The notes beneath the pieces are model-generated. The model had not been told where the DNA came from. It saw only the letters and a program-made list of their open reading frames with translations, and searched no databases. Position numbers and translations under genes: made by a program. A stretch of DNA of 64,000 nucleotides from Magnetospirillum sp. 64-120 (GTDB taxonomy: Bacteria; Pseudomonadota; Alphaproteobacteria; Rhodospirillales; Magnetospirillaceae), in assembly GCA_001898825.1 (NCBI GenBank), contig MKVK01000051.1, positions 1 through 64,000 on the forward strand, in the 5' to 3' direction. Shown one piece after another: positions 40,650 through 49,192 of the stretch (position 1 is its first letter; every line of letters begins with the position of its first letter).

Positions 40650-42335
40650 CTAAGCCGCCGGCAGCAGGAAATGGAACGTGCAGCCCTCGCCAAGCTGCGA
40701 TTCGATCCAGATGCGCCCCCCGTGCATTTCCACCACCTTGCGGCTGATGGCCAGGCCGATGCCGCTGCCGGAATACTGGTTGCCGGCATGCAGGCGTTCG
40801 AACATGCGAAAGACCTTTTCGTGATATTCGGGGGCCATGCCGATTCCCTGGTCGGCAACCCGGAAATGGACCCACTGATCGGCCGGGCTGGCATCGATCC
40901 GCACGCACGGGACGGTATCCGGCTTGGCGAATTTCAGCGCGTTCCCCACCAGGTTCTGCAACAGTCGCGACAGGGCCTCGGCGTTGCCGCGCACCGGCGG
41001 CAGCGGCGCCACGCTGACCTGGGCGTGGCTTTCGGCGATGGCCGCCGACAGGGCCTGCAACACCTCTTGCGCCACGTGGTCCATGTTCACCGGCTGCAGC
41101 ACCGGCTCGCCCCGTCCCAGACGGGCATAAGACAGCAAGTCGTTGATCTGACGGCGCATGCGCTCGGCGCCGTCGATGATGAAGCCGATGAATTCGTCGG
41201 CTTCCGCCCCCATCTGACCGCGATAGCGCCGGGCCAGCAATTGGGCGAAGCTGATGATGGTGCGCACCGGCTCCTGCAGATCATGCGAGGCCGCATAGGC
41301 GTATTCCTGCAATTCGGCGTTGGACAAGGCCAGATCGTGGCTTTTCGTCGCCAGTTCGCTTTGCGCACGCTGCATGTCGGCGATCTGGCGGTTCATGTCG
41401 GCGGCGTGGACGATGAACACGCCGGTCAACGGACGCAGCACCTTGACCAGCCCCAGCACCCCCAATCCCACCACCAGCACCACCGCCACGCCGACCCAGA
41501 TCAGCAGCTTGTCCACGTCGGCCGTCACTTCCCGCGCCGGCAGTTTCAGCACCATCACCCAATCAGTGCCCGGCAGGGCGGTGGCGGCGTGGACCACGCC
41601 GTCGGCATTGGCCATGCGCACGTCGCCTTGGGCGCCGGCTTCGGCGGTCAAGGCCAAAATCGACGCATCCAAAGAAAAGGCCGGATCGGAAGCCATCATC
41701 ACCCGGGGCGACGCCCCCACCTGGACCAAGGCGGCCTCGGTCCGACCGCGCAGCCCCCGGACCTGATCGATGACCGTATGCAGCGAATCGGCGCTGACCG
41801 CCAGCAGATCCATCCCTTCGCGCTTGCCGCCGCGCCCCAGGATCGGCGCCCGCACCACCAAGATGGCGCCGCTGTCGCCGTACGCCATCCCCACCGTCAC
41901 CCCGTCACCGGCATTGGTCCCGGCGGTGATGCCGGTGACCTGGCCCAGACTGGCCACCACCTGACCGTCGGCGGCGACACGGATCACCCCCAGCATGTCG
42001 GGCGACAGATTGAGGGCGTCCGCCAGCTTGTCGGCGGTGAAGCTGCGCAGATCGGCCAACCCGACCTCGCCCCGGTTATAGCTTTCCAGTTTCTGGCGGA
42101 TGACGGTGCGGCTGGTCACCTGCTGGGCCAGACCGGTGGCCCGGCTGACCACCTCGGCCCCGGCCAGCATCTTCAGCGTCAGTTCGTGACGCAACGACGC
42201 CTGGGCTTCGTCGCGCAGACGAAACGCCAGGGGTGTGATCGCCACGGCGGCGACGACGACACCCACCACCACCATGGCGAGGATGGCATAAAGAACGATG
42301 ATCCGGCGCAAGCGCTCGGCATCCACGGGCGCCAC
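40650..42335 (-). CDS. Membrane sensor histidine kinase with large periplasmic domain
   Basis: A 561-residue kinase starting at GTG 42335 with GGGGGAG upstream. Helix 1 is about residues 11-34 and helix 2 about 280-303; the 245-residue periplasmic region between is Cache/CHASE4-like. A coiled coil leads to EYAYAASHDLQEPVRTI with H351, the phytochrome-type HisKA box. HATPase motifs are LLQNLVGNALKFAK, VADQGIGMAPE and GSGIGLAISRKVVEMHGG (core). No response-regulator gene adjoins. The 121 bases upstream contain an 11-base G homopolymer. Confidence 0.88.
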   Translation of the reverse strand: MAPVDAERLRRIIVLYAILAMVVVGVVVAAVAITPLAFRLRDEAQASLRHELTLKMLAGAEVVSRATGLAQQVTSRTVIRQKLESYNRGEVGLADLRSFTADKLADALNLSPDMLGVIRVAADGQVVASLGQVTGITAGTNAGDGVTVGMAYGDSGAILVVRAPILGRGGKREGMDLLAVSADSLHTVIDQVRGLRGRTEAALVQVGASPRVMMASDPAFSLDASILALTAEAGAQGDVRMANADGVVHAATALPGTDWVMVLKLPAREVTADVDKLLIWVGVAVVLVVGLGVLGLVKVLRPLTGVFIVHAADMNRQIADMQRAQSELATKSHDLALSNAELQEYAYAASHDLQEPVRTIISFAQLLARRYRGQMGAEADEFIGFIIDGAERMRRQINDLLSYARLGRGEPVLQPVNMDHVAQEVLQALSAAIAESHAQVSVAPLPPVRGNAEALSRLLQNLVGNALKFAKPDTVPCVRIDASPADQWVHFRVADQGIGMAPEYHEKVFRMFERLHAGNQYSGSGIGLAISRKVVEMHGGRIWIESQLGEGCTFHFLLPAA

Positions 42336-42433
42336 GTTCTCCCCCTTGTCGACGCTCTGGTCTGCGAGATTACGCTGCCCCTGCGCACAATATCAACCAC
42401 TGCTGAAATATATAGGCCGTCCCATCACCCCAA

Positions 42434-42444
42434 GGGGGGGGGGG
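42434..42444. repeat. Eleven-base G homopolymer upstream of a sensor kinase gene
   Basis: Eleven consecutive G occupy 42434-42444, in the 121-base gap between the kinase start (42335) and the pentapeptide-gene stop (42457). Such tracts slip readily during replication. It is 99 bases from the kinase start codon, so length changes could alter promoter spacing. Confidence 0.8.
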
Positions 42445-42456
42445 GCTGGGCATGGC

Positions 42457-43797
42457 TTACGACTCCTTGACCGGACGGGTCAGACCGGGGGGCAGCTTGG
42501 TCTCCAGGTCGCACAAGGTCTTTTCCACCTGTCCTTGCGTCAGGTTTTCCACCTTGGACAGATCGGCCTGGGCCAAGTCGGCCCCCATCAGAATGGCGCC
42601 ACCCAAATCGGCCCCAGCCAGCTTGGCCCGCGACAGCTTGGCCCCGGCCAAGTCGGCGCCGCGCAGGCAACAGCCTTCCAGATTGGCCAGACGCAGGTCG
42701 GCGTGGCGCAATTGCGCCACCCCCAGATTGGCCCCGCCCAATTGCGCCGCCCCCAGCACCGCATAGCGGAAATCAGCCCCGTCCAAACGCGATTCGGCCA
42801 AAAAGGCGTCGGACAGGTCGGCTTCGCGGAAGGATGCGTTGGCCAGGATGGCCCCCGACAGGTCGGCGCCGCCCAGATCCATCTTGTTGAACACCGCCCG
42901 CTGCCCGTCCGCGCCTTTGCTGACCAGCCACTGACCGTGGGCGGCGACGATGGCGGACACGTCGAGCGCTGCCACGTCCTTGCCCTTTTTCGGCGTCTTG
43001 CCCTGGCGCGCCATTTCTTCCAGCCAGCGCTTCTTGCGCTTTTCCGCCAAACGCTTGGCTTCGCTGTCGTCTTCCACCAGATCGTATTGGCGGGATTTGG
43101 CTTGCGCGGTGACGGCGATGTCCCCGTCGCCCAGTTTGCCACCTGTCGGCTTACGTCCATCAAGCCCGGCCGGCGGCTGATAAGCGGACGGCGTGCGCAC
43201 CGGAACCTGGGGTGCCGTCACGGGGGCGGCCGTGGAGGGGGAAGCCGTGGAGGGGGAAGCCGTCACGGGGGCGGCCTTGGTCACCGGCGGCGGCGGTGCG
43301 GGGGGCGTCACCGGCTGATCCAGTGGCGAGCTCGCCTTGGCGACCACGGGCACCGCCATGCGCTTGGGATTCTTCAGGGCGTCGGCCACCCGATGGGTCA
43401 ATTCGTGCCCCGAAACCCGCTTGGGCACCACCCCTTCCAACCCCAGGGGCAGAAAGCGGGCCAAAAGCGGCTTGTCCGAACTGGCCCCGATCAACAAGAC
43501 CGGCATGTCGGCATCGGCTTGGCGCACCCGTTCCAGGAAAGCCACGGCCTGATCCACGTCGCCATCGGGGTCCAGCAGGGCGATGTCGGGGACTTGGCCC
43601 ATCATCGGCGTGGCGTCGGCGGACACACTGGTGGACAGGATTTCACGCACATTCAGCTTGCGGAAGGTCTGGCGCACCAGGAAGCGGAAGGAATCGTCGC
43701 GGCTGAACAACAGCACGCGGATGCCTTTCCAATCGATGTCGCCGCTATGAAGCATGGTGGGATGACGCATGGGGGCAGAATAATCAGCCCGAAACAT
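42457..43797 (-). CDS. Receiver-like domain fused to pentapeptide repeats
   Basis: A protein of up to 446 residues. About 25-140 is a receiver-like domain (VLLFSRDDSFRFLVRQTFRK, DIALLDPDGD with D76, and a lysine in GVVPKRVS). A Pro/Thr/Ala linker (about 150-215) contains short tandem repeats (TASPSTASPSTAA). A charged helix (EAKRLAEKRKKRWLEEMARQ) leads to about 24 pentapeptide repeats, A(D/N)Lxx, from about 300 to 425 (GADLSGAILANASFREADLS). Pentapeptide repeats fold as a right-handed beta-helix, sometimes a DNA mimic. Start uncertain: ATGs at 43797, 43770 and 43755 all lack a good ribosome-binding site. Function unknown. Confidence 0.82.
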   Translation of the reverse strand: MFRADYSAPMRHPTMLHSGDIDWKGIRVLLFSRDDSFRFLVRQTFRKLNVREILSTSVSADATPMMGQVPDIALLDPDGDVDQAVAFLERVRQADADMPVLLIGASSDKPLLARFLPLGLEGVVPKRVSGHELTHRVADALKNPKRMAVPVVAKASSPLDQPVTPPAPPPPVTKAAPVTASPSTASPSTAAPVTAPQVPVRTPSAYQPPAGLDGRKPTGGKLGDGDIAVTAQAKSRQYDLVEDDSEAKRLAEKRKKRWLEEMARQGKTPKKGKDVAALDVSAIVAAHGQWLVSKGADGQRAVFNKMDLGGADLSGAILANASFREADLSDAFLAESRLDGADFRYAVLGAAQLGGANLGVAQLRHADLRLANLEGCCLRGADLAGAKLSRAKLAGADLGGAILMGADLAQADLSKVENLTQGQVEKTLCDLETKLPPGLTRPVKES

Positions 43798-43866
43798 CAG
43801 GGCAACGCCGCCCCCTGTGCGTTAACCCACTGTTGCACAATTTTTTTCACCCCCCATCTTAGGACC

Positions 43867-45717
43867 ATGCGACGCCGAGACCCCTCGAACTATTTCCGCA
43901 ACCCGCAAGGCGGCCGGCGGAACGACTGGAAGACCATCGCCACCCTGATGCCCTATCTGTGGCCCAGGGAATCAGCCGACCTGCGCCGACGCGTGGCGGC
44001 TTCGCTGGTTTTCCTGGCTTTAGCCAAGCTGATCAACGTCGGCGTGCCCATCCTTTACAAGCAATCGGTGGACGCGCTGACCATCACGCCGGCCCAGGCG
44101 ATGATCGCCGTTCCGGTCTTCCTGCTGCTGGGCTATGGCCTGGCCCGCATCCTGTCGGGGGTGTTTTCCGAAGCCCGCGACATCGCTTTCGCCCGCGTCG
44201 GCCAAGGCGCCATCCGCAATGTCGGCCTGCAGGTGTTCCGCCACCTGCACGGTCTGGCGCTGCGCTTTCACCTGGACCGCCAGACCGGCGGCGTCACCCG
44301 TTCCATCGAGCGCGGCACCAAGGGCATCGAGTTCCTGCTGAACTTCATGCTGTTCAACATCCTGCCGACACTGTTGGAAATCGGTCTGGTGACCATCATC
44401 CTGTGGCGGCTTTACGACGGGTCCTTCGCCCTGGTGACCTTCGGCACCATCGCCCTTTACATCGCCTATACGCTGGGGGTGACCGAGTGGCGGACCAAGT
44501 TCCGTCGCGAGATGAACGAAACCGACCAGCAGGCCAGCACCAAGGCCATCGATTCGCTTTTGAACTTCGAGACCGTCAAATATTTCGGCAACGAGGAACA
44601 CGAAGCCCAGCGTTACGACCATGCCTTGGCCCGCTATGAAAAGGCGGCGGTGAAAAGCAAGGTGACGCTGGCGCTGCTGAACATGGGCCAGGGCGCCATC
44701 ATCGCCGTCGGACTGACGGCGGTGATGCTGCTGGCCGCCGACGGCGTCACCAAGGGCACGCTGACGCTGGGCGACTTCGTGCTGGTCAACACCTATCTGG
44801 TGCAGTTGTACCTGCCCCTGAACTTCCTGGGCTTCGTCTATCGCGAGATCAAGCAGTCGCTGACCGACATGGAGGCCATGTTCCGCCTGCTGTCGGAAAA
44901 TGCCGAGATCAAGGACGCCGACCACGCCCGCCCGCTGCAGGTGGACGGCGGAAACCTGCGCTTCGATGCCGTCCATTTCGCCTACGACCCCAGCCGCCCC
45001 ATCCTGCAAGGAGTGGATTTCAGCGTTCCCGCCGGCCACACGGTCGCCATCGTCGGACCGTCAGGGGCGGGCAAAAGCACCATTTCAAGGCTGTTGTTCC
45101 GCTTTTATGACGTGACGCAAGGCGCCATCACCATCGACGGCCAGGATATCCGCGACGTGTCGCAGACGTCCCTGCGCGGCGCCATCGGTATCGTCCCCCA
45201 GGACACCGTGCTGTTCAACGACACCATCCGCTACAACATCGCCTATGGCCGCCCCGATGCCACCCAGGACGAGATCGAGCAGGCGGCCAAGCTGGCCCGC
45301 ATCCACGATTTCGTCACCTCGCTGCCCGACGGCTACGACACCAGGGTGGGCGAACGCGGGCTGAAGCTGTCCGGCGGCGAAAAACAGCGTGTCGCCATCG
45401 CTCGGACCATCTTGAAGCGCCCGGCCATCTTGCTGTTCGACGAAGCCACCTCGGCGCTCGACACCCACACCGAAAAGGAAATCCAGACGTCGTTGCGCGA
45501 AGTGTCCAAGGACCGCACCACCCTGGTCATCGCCCACCGTCTGTCGACAGTGGTCGACGCCGACGAAATCATCGTGCTGCAGGCCGGACGTATCGCCGAA
45601 CGCGGCCGCCACGCCGAGCTGATCGCCCAGGACGGTGTCTATGCCGACATGTGGCGCAAGCAGCAGGAAGCCGCCTTGCTGCAGGAACGGCTGGCGACAG
45701 AACTGGTGGAAGCTTAG
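43867..45717 (+). CDS. ABC exporter of the Atm1/heavy-metal-tolerance type
   Basis: A 616-residue half-transporter with six membrane helices (about 40-320) and a C-terminal ATPase. Walker A is GPSGAGKST, signature LSGGEKQRVAIART, Walker B ILLFDEATSALD, H-loop VIAHRLSTV. The segments RFHLDRQTGGVTRSIERGTKG (core) and LLNFETVKYFGNE are diagnostic of Atm1/HMT1 exporters, which export glutathione-linked iron-sulphur or metal compounds. ATG 43867 begins MRRRDPSNYF; the reading frame is open far upstream, but only as antisense to the pentapeptide gene. It ends at a 6-bp hairpin around its stop, overlapping the convergent DUF6941-like gene. Confidence 0.93.
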   Translation: MRRRDPSNYFRNPQGGRRNDWKTIATLMPYLWPRESADLRRRVAASLVFLALAKLINVGVPILYKQSVDALTITPAQAMIAVPVFLLLGYGLARILSGVFSEARDIAFARVGQGAIRNVGLQVFRHLHGLALRFHLDRQTGGVTRSIERGTKGIEFLLNFMLFNILPTLLEIGLVTIILWRLYDGSFALVTFGTIALYIAYTLGVTEWRTKFRREMNETDQQASTKAIDSLLNFETVKYFGNEEHEAQRYDHALARYEKAAVKSKVTLALLNMGQGAIIAVGLTAVMLLAADGVTKGTLTLGDFVLVNTYLVQLYLPLNFLGFVYREIKQSLTDMEAMFRLLSENAEIKDADHARPLQVDGGNLRFDAVHFAYDPSRPILQGVDFSVPAGHTVAIVGPSGAGKSTISRLLFRFYDVTQGAITIDGQDIRDVSQTSLRGAIGIVPQDTVLFNDTIRYNIAYGRPDATQDEIEQAAKLARIHDFVTSLPDGYDTRVGERGLKLSGGEKQRVAIARTILKRPAILLFDEATSALDTHTEKEIQTSLREVSKDRTTLVIAHRLSTVVDADEIIVLQAGRIAERGRHAELIAQDGVYADMWRKQQEAALLQERLATELVEA

Positions 45718-46151
45718 GGGGCTTCCTTGCGCCCGATGAAATAAAGGGCGGCCCCCTTGTATTCCTCGCCATCGGCGAAAACCTTGACGCGCAGCGCCTT
45801 CGGACGATCGATGACCAACGGCGACAAAACGAAATACTGGTCCACGTTGACCCAGTGGAAATCCACATCGGGAGGGCCTTCGATCCCCTCGGGGAAATCT
45901 CGTGAGGGGGGGGACAAATCGGTCACGTCATGCGACTTCAATTCGTCGTCCCCCAAACACACGACCGTCCGCACCTGCTTGGGCTGGATGTCCAAGGGAA
46001 TCATCACCGACACCACCACACACAGCTTTGGCAGCGTGGCCGGATAGGCAGGCAGCAACACGGCACCGCCAAAGGTTCCAATGATGCTGACTTTTCCCTG
46101 CTGCTCGAAGCGAATGTCGTCGCAGTAAACGGTATGGACGGTCAAAGGCAT
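45714..46151 (-). CDS. DUF6941-like protein
   Basis: A 145-residue soluble beta-rich protein. TVYCDDIRFEQQGKVSIIGTFGG at the start, cited by the core CDDIRFEQQGKVSIIG, resembles DUF6941 proteins, which have no known role. The rest shows PKLCVVVSVMIPLDIQP and ALRVKVFADGEEYKGAAL, alternating hydrophobic strands. It overlaps the XRE gene start by 10 bases and the convergent ABC gene by 4. It is the last of three genes with lower GC than their surroundings, probably acquired together. Confidence 0.65.
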   Translation of the reverse strand: MPLTVHTVYCDDIRFEQQGKVSIIGTFGGAVLLPAYPATLPKLCVVVSVMIPLDIQPKQVRTVVCLGDDELKSHDVTDLSPPSRDFPEGIEGPPDVDFHWVNVDQYFVLSPLVIDRPKALRVKVFADGEEYKGAALYFIGRKEAP

Positions 46152-46612
46152 TGTCGGACTTCCGTGACCGCGATGACGTCGGAATCTTCACTTTCCACAC
46201 GCCGAAAAATGGGAAAAATCGTCATCGATGACTCGGCCACCAATTCACAGCGCTGAACGGCCATCGGGATCACCTTGACAGCGTCCAGCACCATGGAATG
46301 CGGCTTGGCGACCAGCGTCATTTCCCACTTCATGCCCATGGCCCCGGCCAGCAACACGGCGGTCGAGACCCGGATGTCGCCTTCGGAACGCAGATGGCGG
46401 CTGACCGCCGACGGCGAAACCTTCAGGCGCTTTGCCAGATCACGAACACCGAGTCCAGCCTTGGCGGCGGCGGCCTGCAGCTGAGCACGGATCCGGCGGG
46501 TAGCAGAGGCGACTTCCATGTCGTCAGCGACGACCGTGTGGTTGGGAACGAAAGCCCCGCCGGTCAACGCCGCCAATTCGTCGTCAACAATCGGTGACAA
46601 GCTGTTCGACAT
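46142..46612 (-). CDS. XRE-family regulator, probable antitoxin
   Basis: A 156-residue protein with a helix-turn-helix at about 50-80 (GVRDLAKRLKVSPSAVSRHL), in the arrangement of HigA/XRE antitoxins. The C-terminal part (about 95-156, WEMTLVAKPHSMVLDAVKVI) is not recognised. It overlaps the end of the RelE-like gene by 29 bases and the DUF6941-like gene by 10. The toxin-first order is that of HigBA. It may repress its own promoter. Assignment as antitoxin depends on the partner's identity. Confidence 0.65.
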   Translation of the reverse strand: MSNSLSPIVDDELAALTGGAFVPNHTVVADDMEVASATRRIRAQLQAAAAKAGLGVRDLAKRLKVSPSAVSRHLRSEGDIRVSTAVLLAGAMGMKWEMTLVAKPHSMVLDAVKVIPMAVQRCELVAESSMTIFPIFRRVESEDSDVIAVTEVRQCL

Positions 46613-47126
46613 CTCTCAAATCCACTTCCTTGGAATCCATTCGACCAATCAACGCCTCGACCCGCTGGGCCTGTTGCGCATAACGCGCCTTTTGCCCGGA
46701 ACTGTCGGGTTCGTCGGGGCGTTTCTTCAAATCCTCGGTCGTCGCCAGGACGACGGCGACAAATTCGTTCTCACCACGGAAAAACCCGAAGGTCCGGGTC
46801 GCGTTGGTCCTCATTTCGACAACGGCCTGACCGGGCGCCCACATCCGTTGAAAGGGCGGGTCCATCCCCGATCCCTTGGGGCGAACCAATTCGGCCCGAG
46901 GTCGGCCACTGACGTAATCATCCACCAATGCCTCAAGCACCGCCCTGACACTGGGCTTATGGGTCAAGCCGACACGGATTTCGGCCGGCAGTGCCAGCAC
47001 CCCATCGTGCCAAAACTTGGTAAAATAGAACTTCCGTCTGACCTGCCCGTTCTCCAGCGGAAACCGCTGATGCAGCACTCCGCTGTCTATGAGTTTGGGC
47101 ACTGTGAACATATAAGTCAACACCAT
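46584..47126 (-). CDS. RelE/HigB-like protein, possible toxin
   Basis: A 180-residue protein. The middle portion (about 80-150: FQRMWAPGQAVVEMRTNATR, FGFFRGENEFVAVVLATTED, KKRPDEPDSSGQKARYAQQA) has the order of a RelE/HigB core: basic strand, aromatic strand, lysine turn, C-terminal helix. It is longer than usual HigB (about 90-120 residues), with an extra N-terminal 75 residues. ATG 47126 lacks a clear ribosome-binding site; ATG 47111 is possible. A TTGACA stands upstream at minus-strand 47182-47177, with no good -10. Toxin activity is inference. Confidence 0.5.
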   Translation of the reverse strand: MVLTYMFTVPKLIDSGVLHQRFPLENGQVRRKFYFTKFWHDGVLALPAEIRVGLTHKPSVRAVLEALVDDYVSGRPRAELVRPKGSGMDPPFQRMWAPGQAVVEMRTNATRTFGFFRGENEFVAVVLATTEDLKKRPDEPDSSGQKARYAQQAQRVEALIGRMDSKEVDLRDVEQLVTDC

Positions 47127-47196
47127 CGGGAATCAAAAGGGGAACGCCGCCCGAAGGTGGCGCGACACCTAATGGTTGTCAACGGAAGAAGCGCCC

Positions 47197-47559
47197 CTAT
47201 TCCTTCGGCACCATGCGGCCCAGGCGGCGGCCGCCGAAGATGTGGACATGCAGGTGCGGCACTTCCTGGCCGCCATTGGCGCCGATGTTGGACAGCATGC
47301 GCCAGCCGTCGTCCTTGACGCCGACCGTCTCGGAAACCTTGGCCACCGCGCGGAACAAGGCGGCGATTTCGGAATCGCTGGCGTTGGCGGCGAAGTCGTT
47401 CATCGAGACATAGGCGCCCTTGGGGATCACCAGCACATGCACCGGGGCCTGGGGCGCGATGTCGTGGAAGGCCAGGGTGTGGTCGTCCTCGTGCACCTTC
47501 TTGCAGGGGATTTCGCCGCGCAGGATCTTGGCGAAGACGTTGTTGCTGTCATAGGCCAT
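47197..47559 (-). CDS. HIT-family nucleotide-binding protein
   Basis: A 120-residue histidine-triad protein. The motif HLHVHIFGG (H-x-H-x-H) and the N-terminal NVFAKILRGEIPCKKVHEDD (core ILRGEIPCKKVHEDD) place it in the HinT branch, which hydrolyses aminoacyl-AMP and adenosine phosphoramidates. ATG 47559 has GAGGT 6 bases upstream; TTG 47565 is a poorer start. It follows hisE by 9 bases, a frequent association in alphaproteobacteria, and is the last gene of the his unit. Confidence 0.94.
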   Translation of the reverse strand: MAYDSNNVFAKILRGEIPCKKVHEDDHTLAFHDIAPQAPVHVLVIPKGAYVSMNDFAANASDSEIAALFRAVAKVSETVGVKDDGWRMLSNIGANGGQEVPHLHVHIFGGRRLGRMVPKE

Positions 47560-47568
47560 GGTCAAACC

Positions 47569-47889
47569 TCACTTGGGGCGGGAATTCTTCTCGGCGATGC
47601 CGGAAATACCTTGGCGGCGGGCCAGTTCGGCCCACACCTCGGCGGGCTCGACCCCGGCATCGGCCCACAGCACCAGCAGGTGATACAGCAGATCGGCGCT
47701 TTCGGCGGCGATGTCGGCGGGCGTTTCGGACACTGCGGCGATGGCGGTTTCCAGGCCTTCCTCGCCCACCTTCTGGGCGATCTTCTTGCGCCCCTTATTG
47801 AACAGCTTGGCGGTGTAGCTGCTGTCCGCGTCGGCCCCCTTGCGCGACAAGACGACCTGGAACAACTGGTCGAGAACGTGGTCGGTCAT
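47569..47889 (-). CDS. hisE: Phosphoribosyl-ATP pyrophosphatase
   Basis: A 106-residue all-alpha NTP pyrophosphatase carrying out the second step of histidine synthesis. Motif KKIAQKVGEEGLETAIAAV has the metal-binding EE-x2-E, and ESADLLYHLLVLWAD has the E-x2-D pair. ATG 47889 overlaps the methyltransferase stop by one base (TGATG). It is separate from hisI, which is outside the window. Confidence 0.96.
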   Translation of the reverse strand: MTDHVLDQLFQVVLSRKGADADSSYTAKLFNKGRKKIAQKVGEEGLETAIAAVSETPADIAAESADLLYHLLVLWADAGVEPAEVWAELARRQGISGIAEKNSRPK

Positions 47890-48416
47890 CAGGCTTTTTC
47901 CACCAAAATCCAGAACCCCACCGGCAGGCGGGTATAGTTGATCAGCCGGAACCGCTGCAGGAAGCGCGGCAGCCACCAGCGCTCGTCTTCCTGGATCAGG
48001 TGGGCGTTACGGCCATCGGCCAGCACCTTGACCGCCGGGCCGGTGTGGACGGTGAAGAAGCCCAAGCGCAGAACCAGCGCGGCCAGATGATCCAGGACGT
48101 TGTCCAGCAATTCCGGCTCGATGTGTTCCAACACGTCGATGCAGGTCACCATCTCACGCGGCACCGGATCGACGGCCCAGGCCGGGATCGCCGGATCGTA
48201 ATGGTGGATCATCGGCGGCTTCGACATCAACCGCGCCAGTTCCTGGCCCAGGCGCCCCTTGCCGGCGCCGTAATCCAGCAATTCCTTGACCTGCAGCTTG
48301 GTCACGATGTCAGCCACCAGCGGCGCGAACTGAACCGAGGCGACACCGTAATTGGGGTTTTCATGCAGCTTTTGCTGCATGGCGCGGTATTCCTCGGAAA
48401 TCAGTGGATTGGCCAT
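47889..48416 (-). CDS. Class I SAM-dependent methyltransferase of unknown target
   Basis: A 175-residue protein. The SAM-binding motif I is ELLDYGAGKGRLGQEL, with motif II-like IHHYDPAIP and a VTCIDVLEHIEPELLDNVL block (Methyltransf_11/23 type). The N-terminus (PLISEEYRAMQQKLHENPNYG) resembles enzymes acting on sugars or small molecules. Its gene lies inside the his operon: 10 bases after hisF and overlapping hisE by one. No known step of histidine synthesis needs methylation. Substrate unknown. Confidence 0.8.
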   Translation of the reverse strand: MANPLISEEYRAMQQKLHENPNYGVASVQFAPLVADIVTKLQVKELLDYGAGKGRLGQELARLMSKPPMIHHYDPAIPAWAVDPVPREMVTCIDVLEHIEPELLDNVLDHLAALVLRLGFFTVHTGPAVKVLADGRNAHLIQEDERWWLPRFLQRFRLINYTRLPVGFWILVEKA

Positions 48417-48426
48417 CGATGCCTCC

Positions 48427-49188
48427 TTAGACCGGTCGCACCGGGATGCCGGCGGCGGCCATGTGGGCCTTGGCCTGGGCGATGGTGTAGGTGCCGAAGT
48501 GGAAGATCGACGCCGCCAGCACCGCCGTGGCGTGGCCGTCGCGGATACCTTCCACCAGATGGTCCAGCGTGCCGACGCCGCCGCTGGCGATCACCGGCAC
48601 GGTGACTGCGTCGGCCACGGCGCGGGTCAGCGGAATGTTGAAGCCCTGCTTGGTGCCGTCGCGGTCCATGCTGGTCAGCAGGATTTCGCCGGCGCCGTAT
48701 TCCACCATGCGCTTGGCCCATTGGACGGCGTCGATGCCGGTGGGGTTGCGGCCGCCATGGGTGAAGATCTCGAACTTGCCTGGGGCCACCTGCTTGGCGT
48801 CGATGGCGACGACGATGCATTGGCTGCCGAACTTTTCCGCCGCTTCGCGCACGAATTCCGGCCGATGCACGGCCGCCGTGTTGATGCTGACCTTGTCGGC
48901 GCCGGCCAACAACAGCTTCCTGATGTCTTCCACCTGACGCACGCCGCCGCCCACCGTCAGCGGCATGAAGCACGCCTCGGCGGTGCGCCGCACCACGTCA
49001 TAGATGGTCTCGCGGTTGTCGGAACTGGCGGTGATGTCCAGGAAGGTCAGCTCGTCGGCGCCCGCCTTGTCGTAGATTTTCGCCTGTTCGACCGGATCGC
49101 CGGCATCGATCAGGTCGACGAAGTTCACGCCCTTGACGACGCGGCCGTCTTTCACGTCCAGGCAGGGGATGACGCGCATCTTCAGCAT
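48427..49188 (-). CDS. hisF: Imidazole glycerol phosphate synthase cyclase subunit
   Basis: A 253-residue TIM barrel that makes IGP and AICAR with HisH. The start [20 protein letters not shown] (core [16 protein letters not shown]) contains the catalytic Asp, and [12 protein letters not shown] holds the second Asp. ATG 49188 is preferred over a longer frame at 49242 that runs into hisA. It starts 4 bases after the hisA stop. Confidence 0.98.
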   Translation of the reverse strand: MLKMRVIPCLDVKDGRVVKGVNFVDLIDAGDPVEQAKIYDKAGADELTFLDITASSDNRETIYDVVRRTAEACFMPLTVGGGVRQVEDIRKLLLAGADKVSINTAAVHRPEFVREAAEKFGSQCIVVAIDAKQVAPGKFEIFTHGGRNPTGIDAVQWAKRMVEYGAGEILLTSMDRDGTKQGFNIPLTRAVADAVTVPVIASGGVGTLDHLVEGIRDGHATAVLAASIFHFGTYTIAQAKAHMAAAGIPVRPV

Positions 49189-49192
49189 GGGA

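Noticed and set aside
43225-43290. Tandem repeats that could suggest a repeat array or CRISPR-like structure
   Set aside because: They are short in-frame repeats coding for the Pro/Thr/Ser linker of the pentapeptide protein, with no spacers. No CRISPR array occurs in the window.
42298-43866. In-frame 523-codon extension upstream of the Atm1-type exporter
   Set aside because: It runs antisense through the pentapeptide gene and kinase leader. The exporter's homologous N-terminus begins at ATG 43867.
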